A stretch of 64,000 bases of DNA from Ignavibacteriales bacterium (GCA_016214905.1 JACRMQ010000004.1:124001-188000); one strand, 5' to 3'; positions 28,256 through 36,347 are shown, numbered from the stretch's first letter. Notes: a model not told the origin generated them from the letters alone. A program made the numbers and translations.

Positions 28256-28286
28256 AAGGTTGTCTCGAAGAGGCAACCTTTTTTTA
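28256..28286 (+). terminator. Terminator of the bamD-ccm transcription unit
   Basis: AAGGTTGTCTC, GAA loop, GAGGCAACCTT and a run of seven T: an 11-bp stem with one G-T pair. It closes the ccm genes. Confidence 0.92.
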
Positions 28287-28359
28287 TTCCGGTAACTCCA
28301 GTAGTGACTATTGAGCAATTGGATTTATTTTATTATCTTTTACAAAAAAGGGGCATAAT

Positions 28360-29076
28360 ATGAAATCTAAAAAATCACGTTTAAAAATTACCTGGTTAGG
28401 TCATGCGGCATTTCTGATTGAAACTTTAAAAGGGAAGAGAATACTGATAGACCCCTGGTTAGAGAATCCAAAAGCGCCACCGAACACAATTGGTATTCAA
28501 AATATCGATTTGATATTAATTACACACGGACATTCAGATCATATCGGAAACGCTGTTGCGATAGCAAAGAAAACAAACGCAAAAGTAATCGCTATTTTCG
28601 AATTGTATCTTCACCTTGCTAATCAAGGATTGTCGAATGCGCAAGGGATGAATAAAGGAGGCACGTTGGTTCATGATGATATAAAAATCACGATGGTCGA
28701 CGCGAAACATAGTTCAGGCGTCGATTATGAAGCGAAGGTAATTACGGGAGGTGAAGCCGCAGGTTTTGTCGTCGAGTTGGAAAATGGATTTAAAGTTTAT
28801 CACGCAGGAGATACATCGGTGTTCGGCGATATGAAAATAATCGGAGATATATATAAACCTGATTTAGTTTTGTTGCCAATCGGTGGTCTATATACAATGG
28901 GACCAGAAGAAGCGGCTTATGCATGCAGGTTACTAAAACCAAAATATATTATCGGGATGCATTACGCCACATTCCCTATACTTACGGGCACACCTGAAGC
29001 GTTGAAAAAATTATTACCGGCAGAAATGAAAAATAAGGTTATCGAATTAATCCCCGGAGAGATGATCGATATCTGA
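28360..29076 (+). CDS. Metal-dependent hydrolase, UPF0173/YtkL-type metallo-beta-lactamase fold
   Basis: 238 residues, no signal peptide. It begins with the family's LKITWLGHAAFLIETLKGKR and carries the metal site HGHSDH at residues 56-61. Further expected ligands lie in DAKHSSGVD, YHAGDTSVFGD and IIGMHYATFP. The length and motif order match the UPF0173 hydrolases, which have an unknown natural substrate. It is a single-gene unit with an A-rich leader and a good GGGG-like ribosome site (AAAAGGGGC) before the ATG. Confidence 0.9.
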   Translation: MKSKKSRLKITWLGHAAFLIETLKGKRILIDPWLENPKAPPNTIGIQNIDLILITHGHSDHIGNAVAIAKKTNAKVIAIFELYLHLANQGLSNAQGMNKGGTLVHDDIKITMVDAKHSSGVDYEAKVITGGEAAGFVVELENGFKVYHAGDTSVFGDMKIIGDIYKPDLVLLPIGGLYTMGPEEAAYACRLLKPKYIIGMHYATFPILTGTPEALKKLLPAEMKNKVIELIPGEMIDI

Positions 29077-29089
29077 TGGGGTGGTATGT

Positions 29090-29323
29090 TTACTTTGATT
29101 TAAAATCTTTTTGATTTACAGGTTCAGCGATAAATAAACGTGAACAAACATCACCGTTGAATTTCTTCGTTATTTTACATTGCTCATGATGTTGTTTTAT
29201 CTCTTCAATATTGTTTACATCGGAAGAAAAACAATAATTATCCAGAACTTCGCCGCATTCTGTACAATATTTTACCGGACTCTGTGTAGATTTGTTATTT
29301 GATTTTTTAGCAATTCTCTTCAT
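29090..29323 (-). CDS. Small Cys/His protein, possible zinc-binding
   Basis: 77 residues (MKRIAKKSNNKSTQSPVKYC..). Cysteines occur as CTECGEVLDNYC, then HHEQC, then DVC, an arrangement that could bind one zinc ion. Basic N-terminus, no membrane segment. It is convergent with the upstream hydrolase gene, with only 13 bases between them. No family recognised. The metal-ligand spacing makes a real gene more likely than a chance frame. Confidence 0.6.
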   Translation of the reverse strand: MKRIAKKSNNKSTQSPVKYCTECGEVLDNYCFSSDVNNIEEIKQHHEQCKITKKFNGDVCSRLFIAEPVNQKDFKSK

Positions 29324-29434
29324 ACACTATTTTATGTTAATTGAACATATTAATATACAAAATTGGATTTTAAATTTCCTATTATTTAAAACAGAAGAAT
29401 ATCAAAAGTAGTTCAAATATTAAAGACGAATATT

Positions 29435-30478
29435 ATGAAATCACACCTAAACACTCTCTTACTGATAATCACCATTCTTCTTCTTGCTTTTACGGGGGTG
29501 GCACAATCTGTCCGGCCGATTCGCGACGATGTTGGATATTGCTGGAAAATGAGTGATATAACCAAATTAATCGATTATCTTGAAGTAAATGAAACAGGGA
29601 AAAAGATAGATAATATCATTGCAGGTATTTTACCGCATGATGATTATCTCTACGCGGCAAGAATATATTATCCGCTTTTTCGTTCGATAAAATCGAAAGA
29701 AGCTGTAATCTTTGGCGTAACACACGGAACCGTGCGCAAAGAAATCGGTGATCCGCAGAATATAATATTGCTGGATGGATATGATGAATGGAAGGGGCCT
29801 ATAAAAAACATTCAGATATCACCGCTTCGGGAGTTTATCAAGGCGCATCTTGATACATCCCTCTTTAGAGTAAACAATAAAGCTCATGAACTGGAGCATT
29901 CAATTGAAGGACAGTTACCTTTCCTGCAATATTATAATCCCGACATAAAAATAACACCGATCATGGTAACGGCAATGACGTTTGAAAAAATGGAAGAGGT
30001 TTCGGCGAAACTGGCTGCAATCATTTCGGAATATGTTAAGGAAAAGAATTTGATAATCGCGAAGGATATAGTTTTCTTGATCTCATCGGATGCAAATCAT
30101 TATGGCAAAGACTTTAACAACATTCCGTTTGGAGAAGATTCTGCCGCTCATAAGAAAGCGATCGAGCAAGATATAAGAATCGCTGATAATTATTTGAAAG
30201 GTGAAATTCAACCTGAAAAGATAAAAAAGTTTACTGAAGAGATGAAGAATGTAGTTTGGTGCGGGAAGTATTCCATCCCTTTCGGTTTATTAACGACAAA
30301 GAAAGTCGTTGAGATTGTTCAGGATAAGAATATAAAAGGTGAAATAGTTAGATACTCTGACACATACACCGAAGGCGTGCTCCCGGTAAAAGGGACAGAG
30401 TTAGGAACAACCGCCCCATTTTCACTCAAACACTGGTGCGGATTTTTGAGTGGGGTGTTCTATACTGACATTAAATAG
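29435..30478 (+). CDS. Exported MEMO1/AmmeMemoRadiSam-B family protein
   Basis: 347 residues. An N-terminal signal peptide (LNTLLLIITILLLAFTGVAQ) precedes a MEMO-like domain whose landmark residues are all there in order: His68 (GILPHDDYLYA), His97 (GVTHGT), EHSIEGQLPFLQYY, SSDANHYG and the Cys of WCGKYSIPFGLL. Classic members are cytosolic and lie beside an AMMECR1 and a radical-SAM gene. Here the protein is exported and alone. The metal site suggests an enzyme, but the family's substrate is not known. Confidence 0.85.
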   Translation: MKSHLNTLLLIITILLLAFTGVAQSVRPIRDDVGYCWKMSDITKLIDYLEVNETGKKIDNIIAGILPHDDYLYAARIYYPLFRSIKSKEAVIFGVTHGTVRKEIGDPQNIILLDGYDEWKGPIKNIQISPLREFIKAHLDTSLFRVNNKAHELEHSIEGQLPFLQYYNPDIKITPIMVTAMTFEKMEEVSAKLAAIISEYVKEKNLIIAKDIVFLISSDANHYGKDFNNIPFGEDSAAHKKAIEQDIRIADNYLKGEIQPEKIKKFTEEMKNVVWCGKYSIPFGLLTTKKVVEIVQDKNIKGEIVRYSDTYTEGVLPVKGTELGTTAPFSLKHWCGFLSGVFYTDIK

Positions 30479-30532
30479 TTGTCCAGTCATTAATTACTTC
30501 ATCAACTGATCTTGATTTTGGATCGAAGCTTA

Positions 30533-31651
30533 TTATTTTGATGGAGAGCTTTCACATCTAAATTTATCGAAAGTTTTGATCTGTTGCCGCAGTTCTTCAG
30601 ATTTGATTTTCATTTTCCATTTCTTAGCCGCGCGTGTTGCATGATTAACATGAATGTCAAATGAATAATCTTTCAACTTATCGGTAATATCACCTGAGAG
30701 TCTTTCATTTATATCAATCATTTTTATAGGAGATTGACAGGAGAAGTCTAGTTCCTCAAAGTCTATCATTCTAATTTCGTTGTGATTGATGGTTTTAAAA
30801 AATATGCGGCGACTCTTTGTATCAAAAACCATACTCCAAAGCGTTGGACTCCCATTTATCTTTTGACCACTTACCTGATCCAGTATTTCGAAGGCATAGT
30901 TAATAACCGATTGGGAATCGCCCGGCTCATATGATGATACCATTTCTGCGGCTCTTGTGAATCGGCGTAAGGACGAGTTCGTTTTTGCAGCCGGCTTTAC
31001 AATCTTATTCAGAACGGAGATTTTATTCCATTCCGATATTGATTGATCATAAGTACTGTTTGCCAGAACAGTGACCGGAAGATTTTTACCTGAGTGAGCC
31101 ACCATTTTCCCGTTCAGGAATTCAATGGTAGCACAATTACCATATTTGTCGCTGATCAGGTAATGAGGAATAAAGTAAGGCGGAACATTTCCAAATGTAC
31201 GCAGGGAGGAATCGGTTGCAATAACTTCTTCAACCGTTGAGAAATTATCGAGCATGTACTGTAACCATAAAGAAGTATGTATCCATGGTCGCTCATCAGG
31301 TTTAGGAAATTTACTCTCTCTAAGTCCCATTAAACTGATGACGAGTCCTGCCTCGTTCATCCCCGCGAACGCGGCTTGACCCGTAACCAGATTGAAGCTG
31401 ACACTTCCATACTTCGATCTCCAGCATAGATGTTTGCTGAACGAATCAGATTCTAAAAAATCTTTTGATACGTTCCGTTTGTTGACAAAAATCAATCCCT
31501 CAGGAATATCTTTCGGATAATCGTAATTTGATCCGAATACAGCATAACCACTATTCCTTAGACAGAACGATGTACACTCCTGCGGTGCCGGTTGAGCCAG
31601 TATAAGATTGATTGAAATGATGAAGAGGAGGAAATAATATTTAATTTTCAT
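30533..31651 (-). CDS. Secreted linear-amide C-N hydrolase (choloylglycine/penicillin V acylase type)
   Basis: 372 residues. The signal peptide MKIKYYFLLFIISINLILAQ is followed by PAPQECTSFCL, where Cys26 or Cys30 would become the N-terminal nucleophile after processing. Family motifs are VFGSNYDYP, GMNEAGLVISLM and the conserved Asn in NSTYDQS. This is the Ntn-hydrolase superfamily that cleaves linear amides such as bile-salt conjugates, penicillin V or N-acyl homoserine lactones; substrate cannot be told from sequence. It is a single gene, convergent with the MEMO gene. Confidence 0.88.
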   Translation of the reverse strand: MKIKYYFLLFIISINLILAQPAPQECTSFCLRNSGYAVFGSNYDYPKDIPEGLIFVNKRNVSKDFLESDSFSKHLCWRSKYGSVSFNLVTGQAAFAGMNEAGLVISLMGLRESKFPKPDERPWIHTSLWLQYMLDNFSTVEEVIATDSSLRTFGNVPPYFIPHYLISDKYGNCATIEFLNGKMVAHSGKNLPVTVLANSTYDQSISEWNKISVLNKIVKPAAKTNSSLRRFTRAAEMVSSYEPGDSQSVINYAFEILDQVSGQKINGSPTLWSMVFDTKSRRIFFKTINHNEIRMIDFEELDFSCQSPIKMIDINERLSGDITDKLKDYSFDIHVNHATRAAKKWKMKIKSEELRQQIKTFDKFRCESSPSK

Positions 31652-31682
31652 AAATGCCGTTGTGAAGTGAACTTTCTTTCAG

Positions 31683-31766
31683 TTGTCATGTTGAGCGCAG
31701 CGAAACATCTCAATGATCGAAGTATAAGATTCTTCACTTCACTACGCTCCGTTCAGAATGACATGT
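31683..31766. repeat. Dispersed palindromic element (TGTCATTCTGAACGGAGCG type)
   Basis: TTGTCATGTTGAGCGCAGCG.. at 31683, and on the opposite strand from 31764 TGTCATTCTGAACGGAGCG.., each ending in AATCT/ACATCT. The arms face each other over a 16-base spacer. It belongs to the same broad class as the element at 11.6 kb. It sits upstream of the Ntn-hydrolase gene and downstream of the first cassette-like gene, and it may have disrupted the attC-like site there. Confidence 0.75.
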
Positions 31767-31863
31767 GAGAGCAACAGTATGTTCCGGTGAAAAATAAACG
31801 ATGCAGGATATCTTTTTATATTGACGGCGCCTGTCTCATCATCTTTTGATGGGAACCTTTTAT

Positions 31864-31887
31864 AAAGTGTTATGCGAAACGCGGCTA
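31864..31887 (-). repeat. attC-like half site (R''-type) at the end of a hypothetical gene
   Basis: On the minus strand, TAGCCGCGTTTCGCATAAC starts at the TAG stop of the gene and contains GCATAAC at 31875-31869. This is an inverted near-copy of TAGCCGCGTTGCGCATAAC at 32437-32454 on the plus strand. The partner core expected further left was not found; a palindromic element occupies that place. Confidence 0.5.
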
Positions 31888-32397
31888 TGGTATAATATTG
31901 AGTTCACATATATCTTCTGCTTGGGTTCCTGCTATTAGGTCATGAAGCACTGCCCGAATTTTGTATTTTCCTAATGGATCGCCTATTTCAGGCATAATTG
32001 TGAATGCGCGATCTGCAAGAATATAACCGAAGTTTGAAGAAACATGTTTTTTAGAATCTAGAAATTCATCATTACGATACACTTCTTTTCCATCTGGCCC
32101 TTCAACGCTAATGTCAATTCTGTAATGTCGAATTGAATCGCGAGAAAGCGAAAGGTTTGCAACAATGAAGCCAGCGTTTACCATCTGCCCAACATGTGCA
32201 ACATTAGTCGTATCAATGCGCGGATGATGGTGATAGTCAGTTGTCATCCATTCTTCTTCAAAATTCAAATTTGCAGAAATAAATGCGTCTATAAATGGAT
32301 AAGACGGTTCATCGTGAGATAATGTGTCATTTTGGGCTTGCGTTATAGTAAGCAAACATATTTGCAGGATCGTAACGTATATTAGCCTTTTAGTCAT
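31885..32397 (-). CDS. Secreted hypothetical protein (cassette-like)
   Basis: 170 residues from MTKRLIYVTILQICLLTITQ, a clear signal peptide; the open frame extends 10 codons further upstream. The mature part has a His-rich stretch (WMTTDYHHHPRIDTT). It is followed by beta-sandwich-like sequence (HYRIDISVEGPDGKEVY, DPLGKYKIRAVLHD) that resembles an accessory Ig-like fold. No family assigned. Its stop codon lies inside the left half of an inverted repeat, and the right half lies 40 bases upstream of its start. This fits a gene carried as a mobile integron-type cassette. Confidence 0.7.
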   Translation of the reverse strand: MTKRLIYVTILQICLLTITQAQNDTLSHDEPSYPFIDAFISANLNFEEEWMTTDYHHHPRIDTTNVAHVGQMVNAGFIVANLSLSRDSIRHYRIDISVEGPDGKEVYRNDEFLDSKKHVSSNFGYILADRAFTIMPEIGDPLGKYKIRAVLHDLIAGTQAEDICELNIIP

Positions 32398-32435
32398 ATA
32401 ATAAATGCCTTCAAAGAATTGGTACAAAGTTTATA

Positions 32436-32524
32436 TAGCCGCGTTGCGCATAACGCTGCGCGGGAAAAACGAACGTGCGAGCGAACGGCTCTTGCCCATT
32501 GAGGGGTGTAGCCCGCACAACGAT
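32436..32524 (-). repeat. attC-like recombination site (integron cassette boundary)
   Basis: Read on the minus strand the region has the arm CGTTGTGCGGGC (from 32522), about 45 bases with an imperfect palindrome, then CCCGCGCAGC immediately followed by GTTATGC (32454-32448). The two arms pair over 11 positions with two G-T pairs. GTTATGC is close to the attC core GTTRRRY. A diverged copy lies at 33491-33560, and both lie just before same-strand genes. Confidence 0.5.
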
Positions 32525-32549
32525 TTTGAGACATCATAATAGAGTATTG

Positions 32550-33461
32550 CTATTGTTCAATACGTTTCCTCAACTTGTTTGCCATCTCAATGTCGAGCGT
32601 CTTAAGCTTTTCATAAATAGTCGAAGCGGAATCTTTGTGCCCAGTCAGAAGATAGCATTGACCAAGAGCGTAGAAGTTCATGGGGTCAGATGACCCAAGC
32701 TTGGCGGCGTGGTTTAGAGCGACAATGGCTTCAGCGTATTTCCCCATCTTCCCGTATACAACGCCTGAATTAGTATAGGCTTTTGAAAATTTATTATCTA
32801 GTCCGATTGCCTTTTGAAAACACTCAGATGCTTTTTCTAACTGCCCAAGTTTTCCGTAGGCTTCTCCCAGAGCATTATGAAGGTCAGCCTCATCGTTATG
32901 AAGCTCCACAGCCTTCTTATACGATTCGGTTGCTTCGGGGAAACGATTGAGTTTCGCTTGGATGGAGCCTAGACGTGCATATGCTCTCCAGTTCTTTGGA
33001 TCCCTGACTGTTCCTCCGAGAAAAATGGCTGCCTTCACTTCGTCTGTGGATAGCCCAATAAGTTTCTCGAGTCCTTCTCCTCCATGGCCAGAACCTATCT
33101 CCTTGATAGATGCTATTATCTCTTTAGCTTCTTCAACTTTGCCTAAGACAAGATCGGTTAGAACGAGGTTGTGAAGGGCTATTATTTTATTTTGTGAAGA
33201 GCGTAATTCGAGAAACGTATTTCTTGCACCTTCCCAATCACCTTCGATGGTTTGTGCAACACCCATGTTCAGTTTAATGTTGTCATAGTCGTGCGTATTT
33301 TCTTTGACATGCGATAACAACTCGCGGTAGTAGCCTACAGTAAAATCTTCAACAGTTGATTGGGCAAATAGATTGCAAGCGATAATTAGAGATAAGAAAG
33401 TTAAAAACACAATTGACTCAGTATGGTAATTTGATCGTTCAGTAATAGTTTGAATTTGCAT
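32550..33461 (-). CDS. Secreted TPR-repeat protein (cassette-like)
   Basis: 303 residues. After the signal peptide (SIVFLTFLSLIIACNLFAQ) come at least five tetratricopeptide repeats, for example WRAYARLGSIQAKLNRFPEA, DLHNALGEAYGKLGQLEKA, AYTNSGVVYGKMGKYAEA and NFYALGQCYLLTGHKDSA. TPRs mediate protein contacts, and a periplasmic scaffold is the likely role. The base composition looks richer in G+C than that of neighbouring genes. The gene lies between two related attC-like sites in the orientation expected for a cassette gene. Confidence 0.82.
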   Translation of the reverse strand: MQIQTITERSNYHTESIVFLTFLSLIIACNLFAQSTVEDFTVGYYRELLSHVKENTHDYDNIKLNMGVAQTIEGDWEGARNTFLELRSSQNKIIALHNLVLTDLVLGKVEEAKEIIASIKEIGSGHGGEGLEKLIGLSTDEVKAAIFLGGTVRDPKNWRAYARLGSIQAKLNRFPEATESYKKAVELHNDEADLHNALGEAYGKLGQLEKASECFQKAIGLDNKFSKAYTNSGVVYGKMGKYAEAIVALNHAAKLGSSDPMNFYALGQCYLLTGHKDSASTIYEKLKTLDIEMANKLRKRIEQ

Positions 33462-33490
33462 GAAAACTCCTTTCCTAATAGTTGCGTGGC

Positions 33491-33560
33491 ACCTATCATT
33501 GCGCAGGAAAAACTAAGTGAGCGGACGTGAGCTTCTTTTGCACACGAACCAACCACACAC
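33491..33560 (-). repeat. Second, diverged attC-like site
   Basis: The plus strand reads ACCTATCATTGCGCAGGAAA then AACTAAGTGAGCGGACGTGAGC. It shares the block GCGC(A/G)GGAAAAAC(T/G)AA and the following GTGAGCGGACG-like block with the site at 32.45 kb. On the minus strand the core position reads GATAGGT, one base from GTTAGGT, a canonical GTTRRRY core. A short arm TGTGCA can pair with TGCGCA. Confidence 0.42.
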
Positions 33561-33885
33561 ATTTTGTCGCTACGCTTTTTATTTTCAATTTAATTATCTA
33601 ATATTTTATATTCGTCTTTCATGCAAGCTCATCAACATACTCACGCACTCTAAATTTCCCTATATCAACTTCCACTACGCGTGAGTTCTCTCAATATCAA
33701 CCCATCTCTTCGTGATGTTTAAATTAGGGAACATTCTTCAAAGAGTCAAGCAAAATATCTTCCGTCAACACTAGATTTTCATCTTTTTTATTATCTTATC
33801 TGCATAACCGTCTCCCATTAAAAGGCGCCGCCTGTACATATATGGTGTTTAAGTTTATTTATTGGCAATAATGCTTAAAATGAAC
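33561..33885. other. Non-coding AT-rich stretch
   Basis: No supported gene. Near 33800-33835, GCATAACCGTCTCCCATTAA followed by AAGGCGCCGCC partly matches the minus-strand sequence at 31.82-31.87 kb (GCATAAC.., TCCCATCAAAAG, GGCGCCG), so a further decayed site of the same family may be present. Confidence 0.4.
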
Positions 33886-33889
33886 GTTT

Positions 33890-34300
33890 TTAAGGGAAAA
33901 TACGGTTCGCACATTCAATCGGGGAGTTCTAACTTCCAACCGGTGCTCTTACAGGTGTTGGGCGGGACTTCCAACTCCCAATCTGTAAGCCCGTACTTAC
34001 TATCCGTCAATCTCCAATTACTATCCAGGACTCTCTATTTACAAGATGCCCCGGTTATCGCACCGCCATACACTCTCCAAATACAATTTGTAACATCGCA
34101 CTCATCGTCTGCAAATCTCCAACTTCCATCCGTAACTCCGCACCAACTGTACGGGGCTACCCGGCGGGATCTGCAGGTCCGCACTTCCCATTTGGAGAGT
34201 TGCACTTTCCTTTTGCATACCCGCACCCGGCAAGTGCCCACTTGCTCTTGCCGTTTGGAGAGTGTACGGTGATAGGAATATTTACCTCGATACCTTCTGC
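33890..34300. repeat. Degenerate tandem-repeat tract
   Basis: Repeated variants of a CTCCAACTTCCATCCGTAAC-like unit recur irregularly: ACTTCCAACTCCCAATCTGT, AATCTCCAATTACTATCC, ACTCTCCAAATACAATTTGT and AATCTCCAACTTCCATCC, then two TTTGGAGAGT units. The stretch is markedly richer in G+C than its surroundings. Open frames exist on both strands but look like by-products of the repeat (SNLQLPS-like on one strand, DWELEV/GSWRF-like on the other), so no gene is called. Confidence 0.6.
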
Positions 34301-34410
34301 GTTTACCCGCACGGGCGGTGCGCACTGTATCCTGCTTGATGGGAAACCCACGCCGTTAATTGGAAAAACAACTACAGCGCAAATAATCTCCCACACTGGG
34401 GTATACTGCT

Positions 34411-34500
34411 GGGAGGGAGCTTTGCTCCTGACCGAATATATCGGTGTACAGGTCGGGAGTATGTGCGCCAGAGGCGCATCAGCCTTAGGCTGAAACTCCC
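34411..34500. repeat. Multi-hairpin element
   Basis: Three compact hairpins in a row: GGAGC-TTT-GCTCC (34416-34428), TGCGCC-AGA-GGCGCA (34464-34478) and CAGCCT-T-AGGCTG (34480-34492). They are enclosed by GGGAG at 34411 and CTCCC at 34496. No T-tract. It is comparable in design with the element at 35.28 kb. Confidence 0.7.
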
Positions 34501-34638
34501 TGCCAACGAAAGTAAAAGAAAATAACTCATCCTTTATCTTTTATCCTTCATCCTTCTACTCAAATTGCATTTCTCCAAAAATATTCCAATCTTTTCAATC
34601 ATCACAATTATTTCAATCATTACAATCATTCAATTAAA

Positions 34639-35187
34639 ATGAACAGACAAGATGCTTTATCTCTTCTGAAAGAATACACAAAAAACGAAGCGCTGTTAAA
34701 ACATATGTACGCGGTTGAAGCGGCTATGCGCGCCTATGCCCGCAAGTCGGGTGAAGATGAAAATAAATGGGGGATAGTTGGTTTACTCCACGACTTTGAT
34801 TATGAAATGTACCCAAACGCGCCCGATCATCCGCTAAAGGGATCTGAGATATTGAAAGATAAAGGATATCCTGAAGATGTTCGGCGAGCAATTCTGGGAC
34901 ATGCAACCTACAGCGGTGTTCCGCGCGATACGCAAATGGCAAAAACTTTATATGCTGTAGATGAATTGTGCGGATTTGTTATGGCATGCTCGCTTGTGCG
35001 TCCGAATAAAATTGCCGACCTGCAACCATCGTCGGTCAAAAAGAAATTGAAAGATAAAAGTTTTGCCGCCAATGTGAACAGGGAAGATATTATAAAAGGA
35101 ACAGAAGAGTTAGGCGTTCCGCTGGATGAGCATATCCAGTTTGTTATAGATGCGATGCGCTCAATTTCGTCGGAACTTGGGCTGTAG
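34639..35187 (+). CDS. HD-domain hydrolase
   Basis: 182 residues. Metal-binding HD residues are visible as His22 (LKHMYAVEAAM), His51-Asp52 (LLHDFDYEM) and His88 (ILGHATY), with a later Asp in AVDELCGF. This is the compact HDIG-like phosphohydrolase fold; close relatives are annotated only as HD-domain proteins and act on nucleotides or similar phosphoesters. No signal peptide. The gene stands alone between two repeat-rich stretches. Confidence 0.88.
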   Translation: MNRQDALSLLKEYTKNEALLKHMYAVEAAMRAYARKSGEDENKWGIVGLLHDFDYEMYPNAPDHPLKGSEILKDKGYPEDVRRAILGHATYSGVPRDTQMAKTLYAVDELCGFVMACSLVRPNKIADLQPSSVKKKLKDKSFAANVNREDIIKGTEELGVPLDEHIQFVIDAMRSISSELGL

Positions 35188-35279
35188 CTGCACATTATAC
35201 TTTGTTGTAATGAAACTTCTCATGACCAAAAGAGAAATGTCTGCCTGGTTATTGGGATTGACACAAAAGGAAATTTTCA

Positions 35280-35428
35280 GGTAGCCGCAGACTTTATGTC
35301 TGCGATAGTATCACAGAAACGCAACCTGAAGGTTGCGACTACCACCTAAATCTTACTTATTGGTCAAGACCAAAAGAACAAAACTGCTAAGGTTGTAGGG
35401 AGTTGTCACAAGGTAAACCTCCCAGCTT
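35280..35428. repeat. Two-hairpin palindromic element and a nearby GGGAG/CTCCC hairpin
   Basis: CGCAGAC-TTTAT-GTCTGCG (35286-35304) and CGCAACC-TGAA-GGTTGCG (35320-35337) are enclosed by GGTAG (35280) and CTACC (35339). A second structure, GGGAGTT..AACCTCCC, spans 35398-35428 up to the end of the next gene. The first matches a style of repeat often seen scattered in FCB and planctomycete-like genomes. Confidence 0.7.
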
Positions 35429-36347
35429 AGAAATCAACATTAAATCCCGCGCCAATTGTTTCTAAACGCTGATCGTAATATTCACCAAAGAGATGTCTAC
35501 CTTTGTAGTATGAAAAGAAAAGATTGAATCCTTTCCCATACGCGCTTCCGATTTTAATCCCAGCTTCGGCATGATGAGATGGGGAGTATTTTGGCGTACC
35601 TGTCATTGTCATGGTGTATGAAATGAATGGAGATAAATTTTGGTTGAGGATCTTCAAGTTCAACCGTGATGTTGTAAACTCGATACCTGCCAAACCTGCA
35701 AGTCGCTTAAATTCAGCCGGCCTGTTTAGAGTGGCGTAAGATATTCCGCCGTAGTAGCGCAGTTGCTCTGTTCCGTAATTAAGATGGTGAAGTAAAACAA
35801 GTTCGCCAAAGTCACGCGAAAAGGGGATGGGACCACCTTCTTTACTCCACTCGCGCGGATATGTGTGAATCCAGTAATTCCCATCAGCAAGATGAGCGCT
35901 GTGATGAAGAATCCGTAAACGCGCCATCGGTTTGCTGAATGAATCTGTACATGCGACTGTAATGTTTCCGCCGAAGAATCCGTCTATCGCATCGATCTGA
36001 AGATAAAGTCCCTCAGAATCTTTTACGTAGGCGTAAGCGAAGAAATCAATGCCTACTCTGAAAACTAATTTGTTAAGAGCAGTTTTATATTCAATAAGAT
36101 CGATTGAATTGCCAAGTTCAACTTTCATTTGTGCGCGGTCTAAGAAACGAACCAAACCAACTCGTGTTTCCTCAGTATTTGTCTTCAATGGCGGAAATTG
36201 CAAACCGCCGGGGAAGAGGTTGAAATTCGAAAGCGATTCCGGTTGAAAATTCTCATCTACGGCTTGTGAATATGCACGAGGGCTGATGATATTCAGAAAG
36301 ATAAAGAAGATTAGAGACGAAAAATATTTAAAACGCATCATTTGCAA
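35427..36347 (-). CDS. Outer-membrane-type protein, DUF1207-like
   Basis: 306 residues. A signal peptide (YFSSLIFFIFLNIISPRAYS) is followed by alternating amphipathic strands and ends in ETIGAGFNVDF, an aromatic-terminated barrel-type C-terminus. Segments FPGGLQFPPLKTNTEETRVG and RILHHSAHLADGNYWIHTYP are what I associate with DUF1207 proteins, but the match is from memory and not certain. Role unknown; envelope localisation is likely. It is a single gene, divergent from the next. Confidence 0.68.
   Translation of the reverse strand: MQMMRFKYFSSLIFFIFLNIISPRAYSQAVDENFQPESLSNFNLFPGGLQFPPLKTNTEETRVGLVRFLDRAQMKVELGNSIDLIEYKTALNKLVFRVGIDFFAYAYVKDSEGLYLQIDAIDGFFGGNITVACTDSFSKPMARLRILHHSAHLADGNYWIHTYPREWSKEGGPIPFSRDFGELVLLHHLNYGTEQLRYYGGISYATLNRPAEFKRLAGLAGIEFTTSRLNLKILNQNLSPFISYTMTMTGTPKYSPSHHAEAGIKIGSAYGKGFNLFFSYYKGRHLFGEYYDQRLETIGAGFNVDF

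Noticed and set aside
31864-33560. Complete mobile integron
   Set aside because: No tyrosine integrase, attI or cassette promoter is in the window; only attC-like sites can be argued.
33890-34300. CRISPR array
   Set aside because: Units vary in length and sequence and there is no constant repeat/unique spacer pattern; no cas gene.
34035-34493. Open frames on both strands in the repeat tract
   Set aside because: They overlap each other, have biased repeated composition and follow the DNA repeat units; no domain or ribosome site supports a gene.
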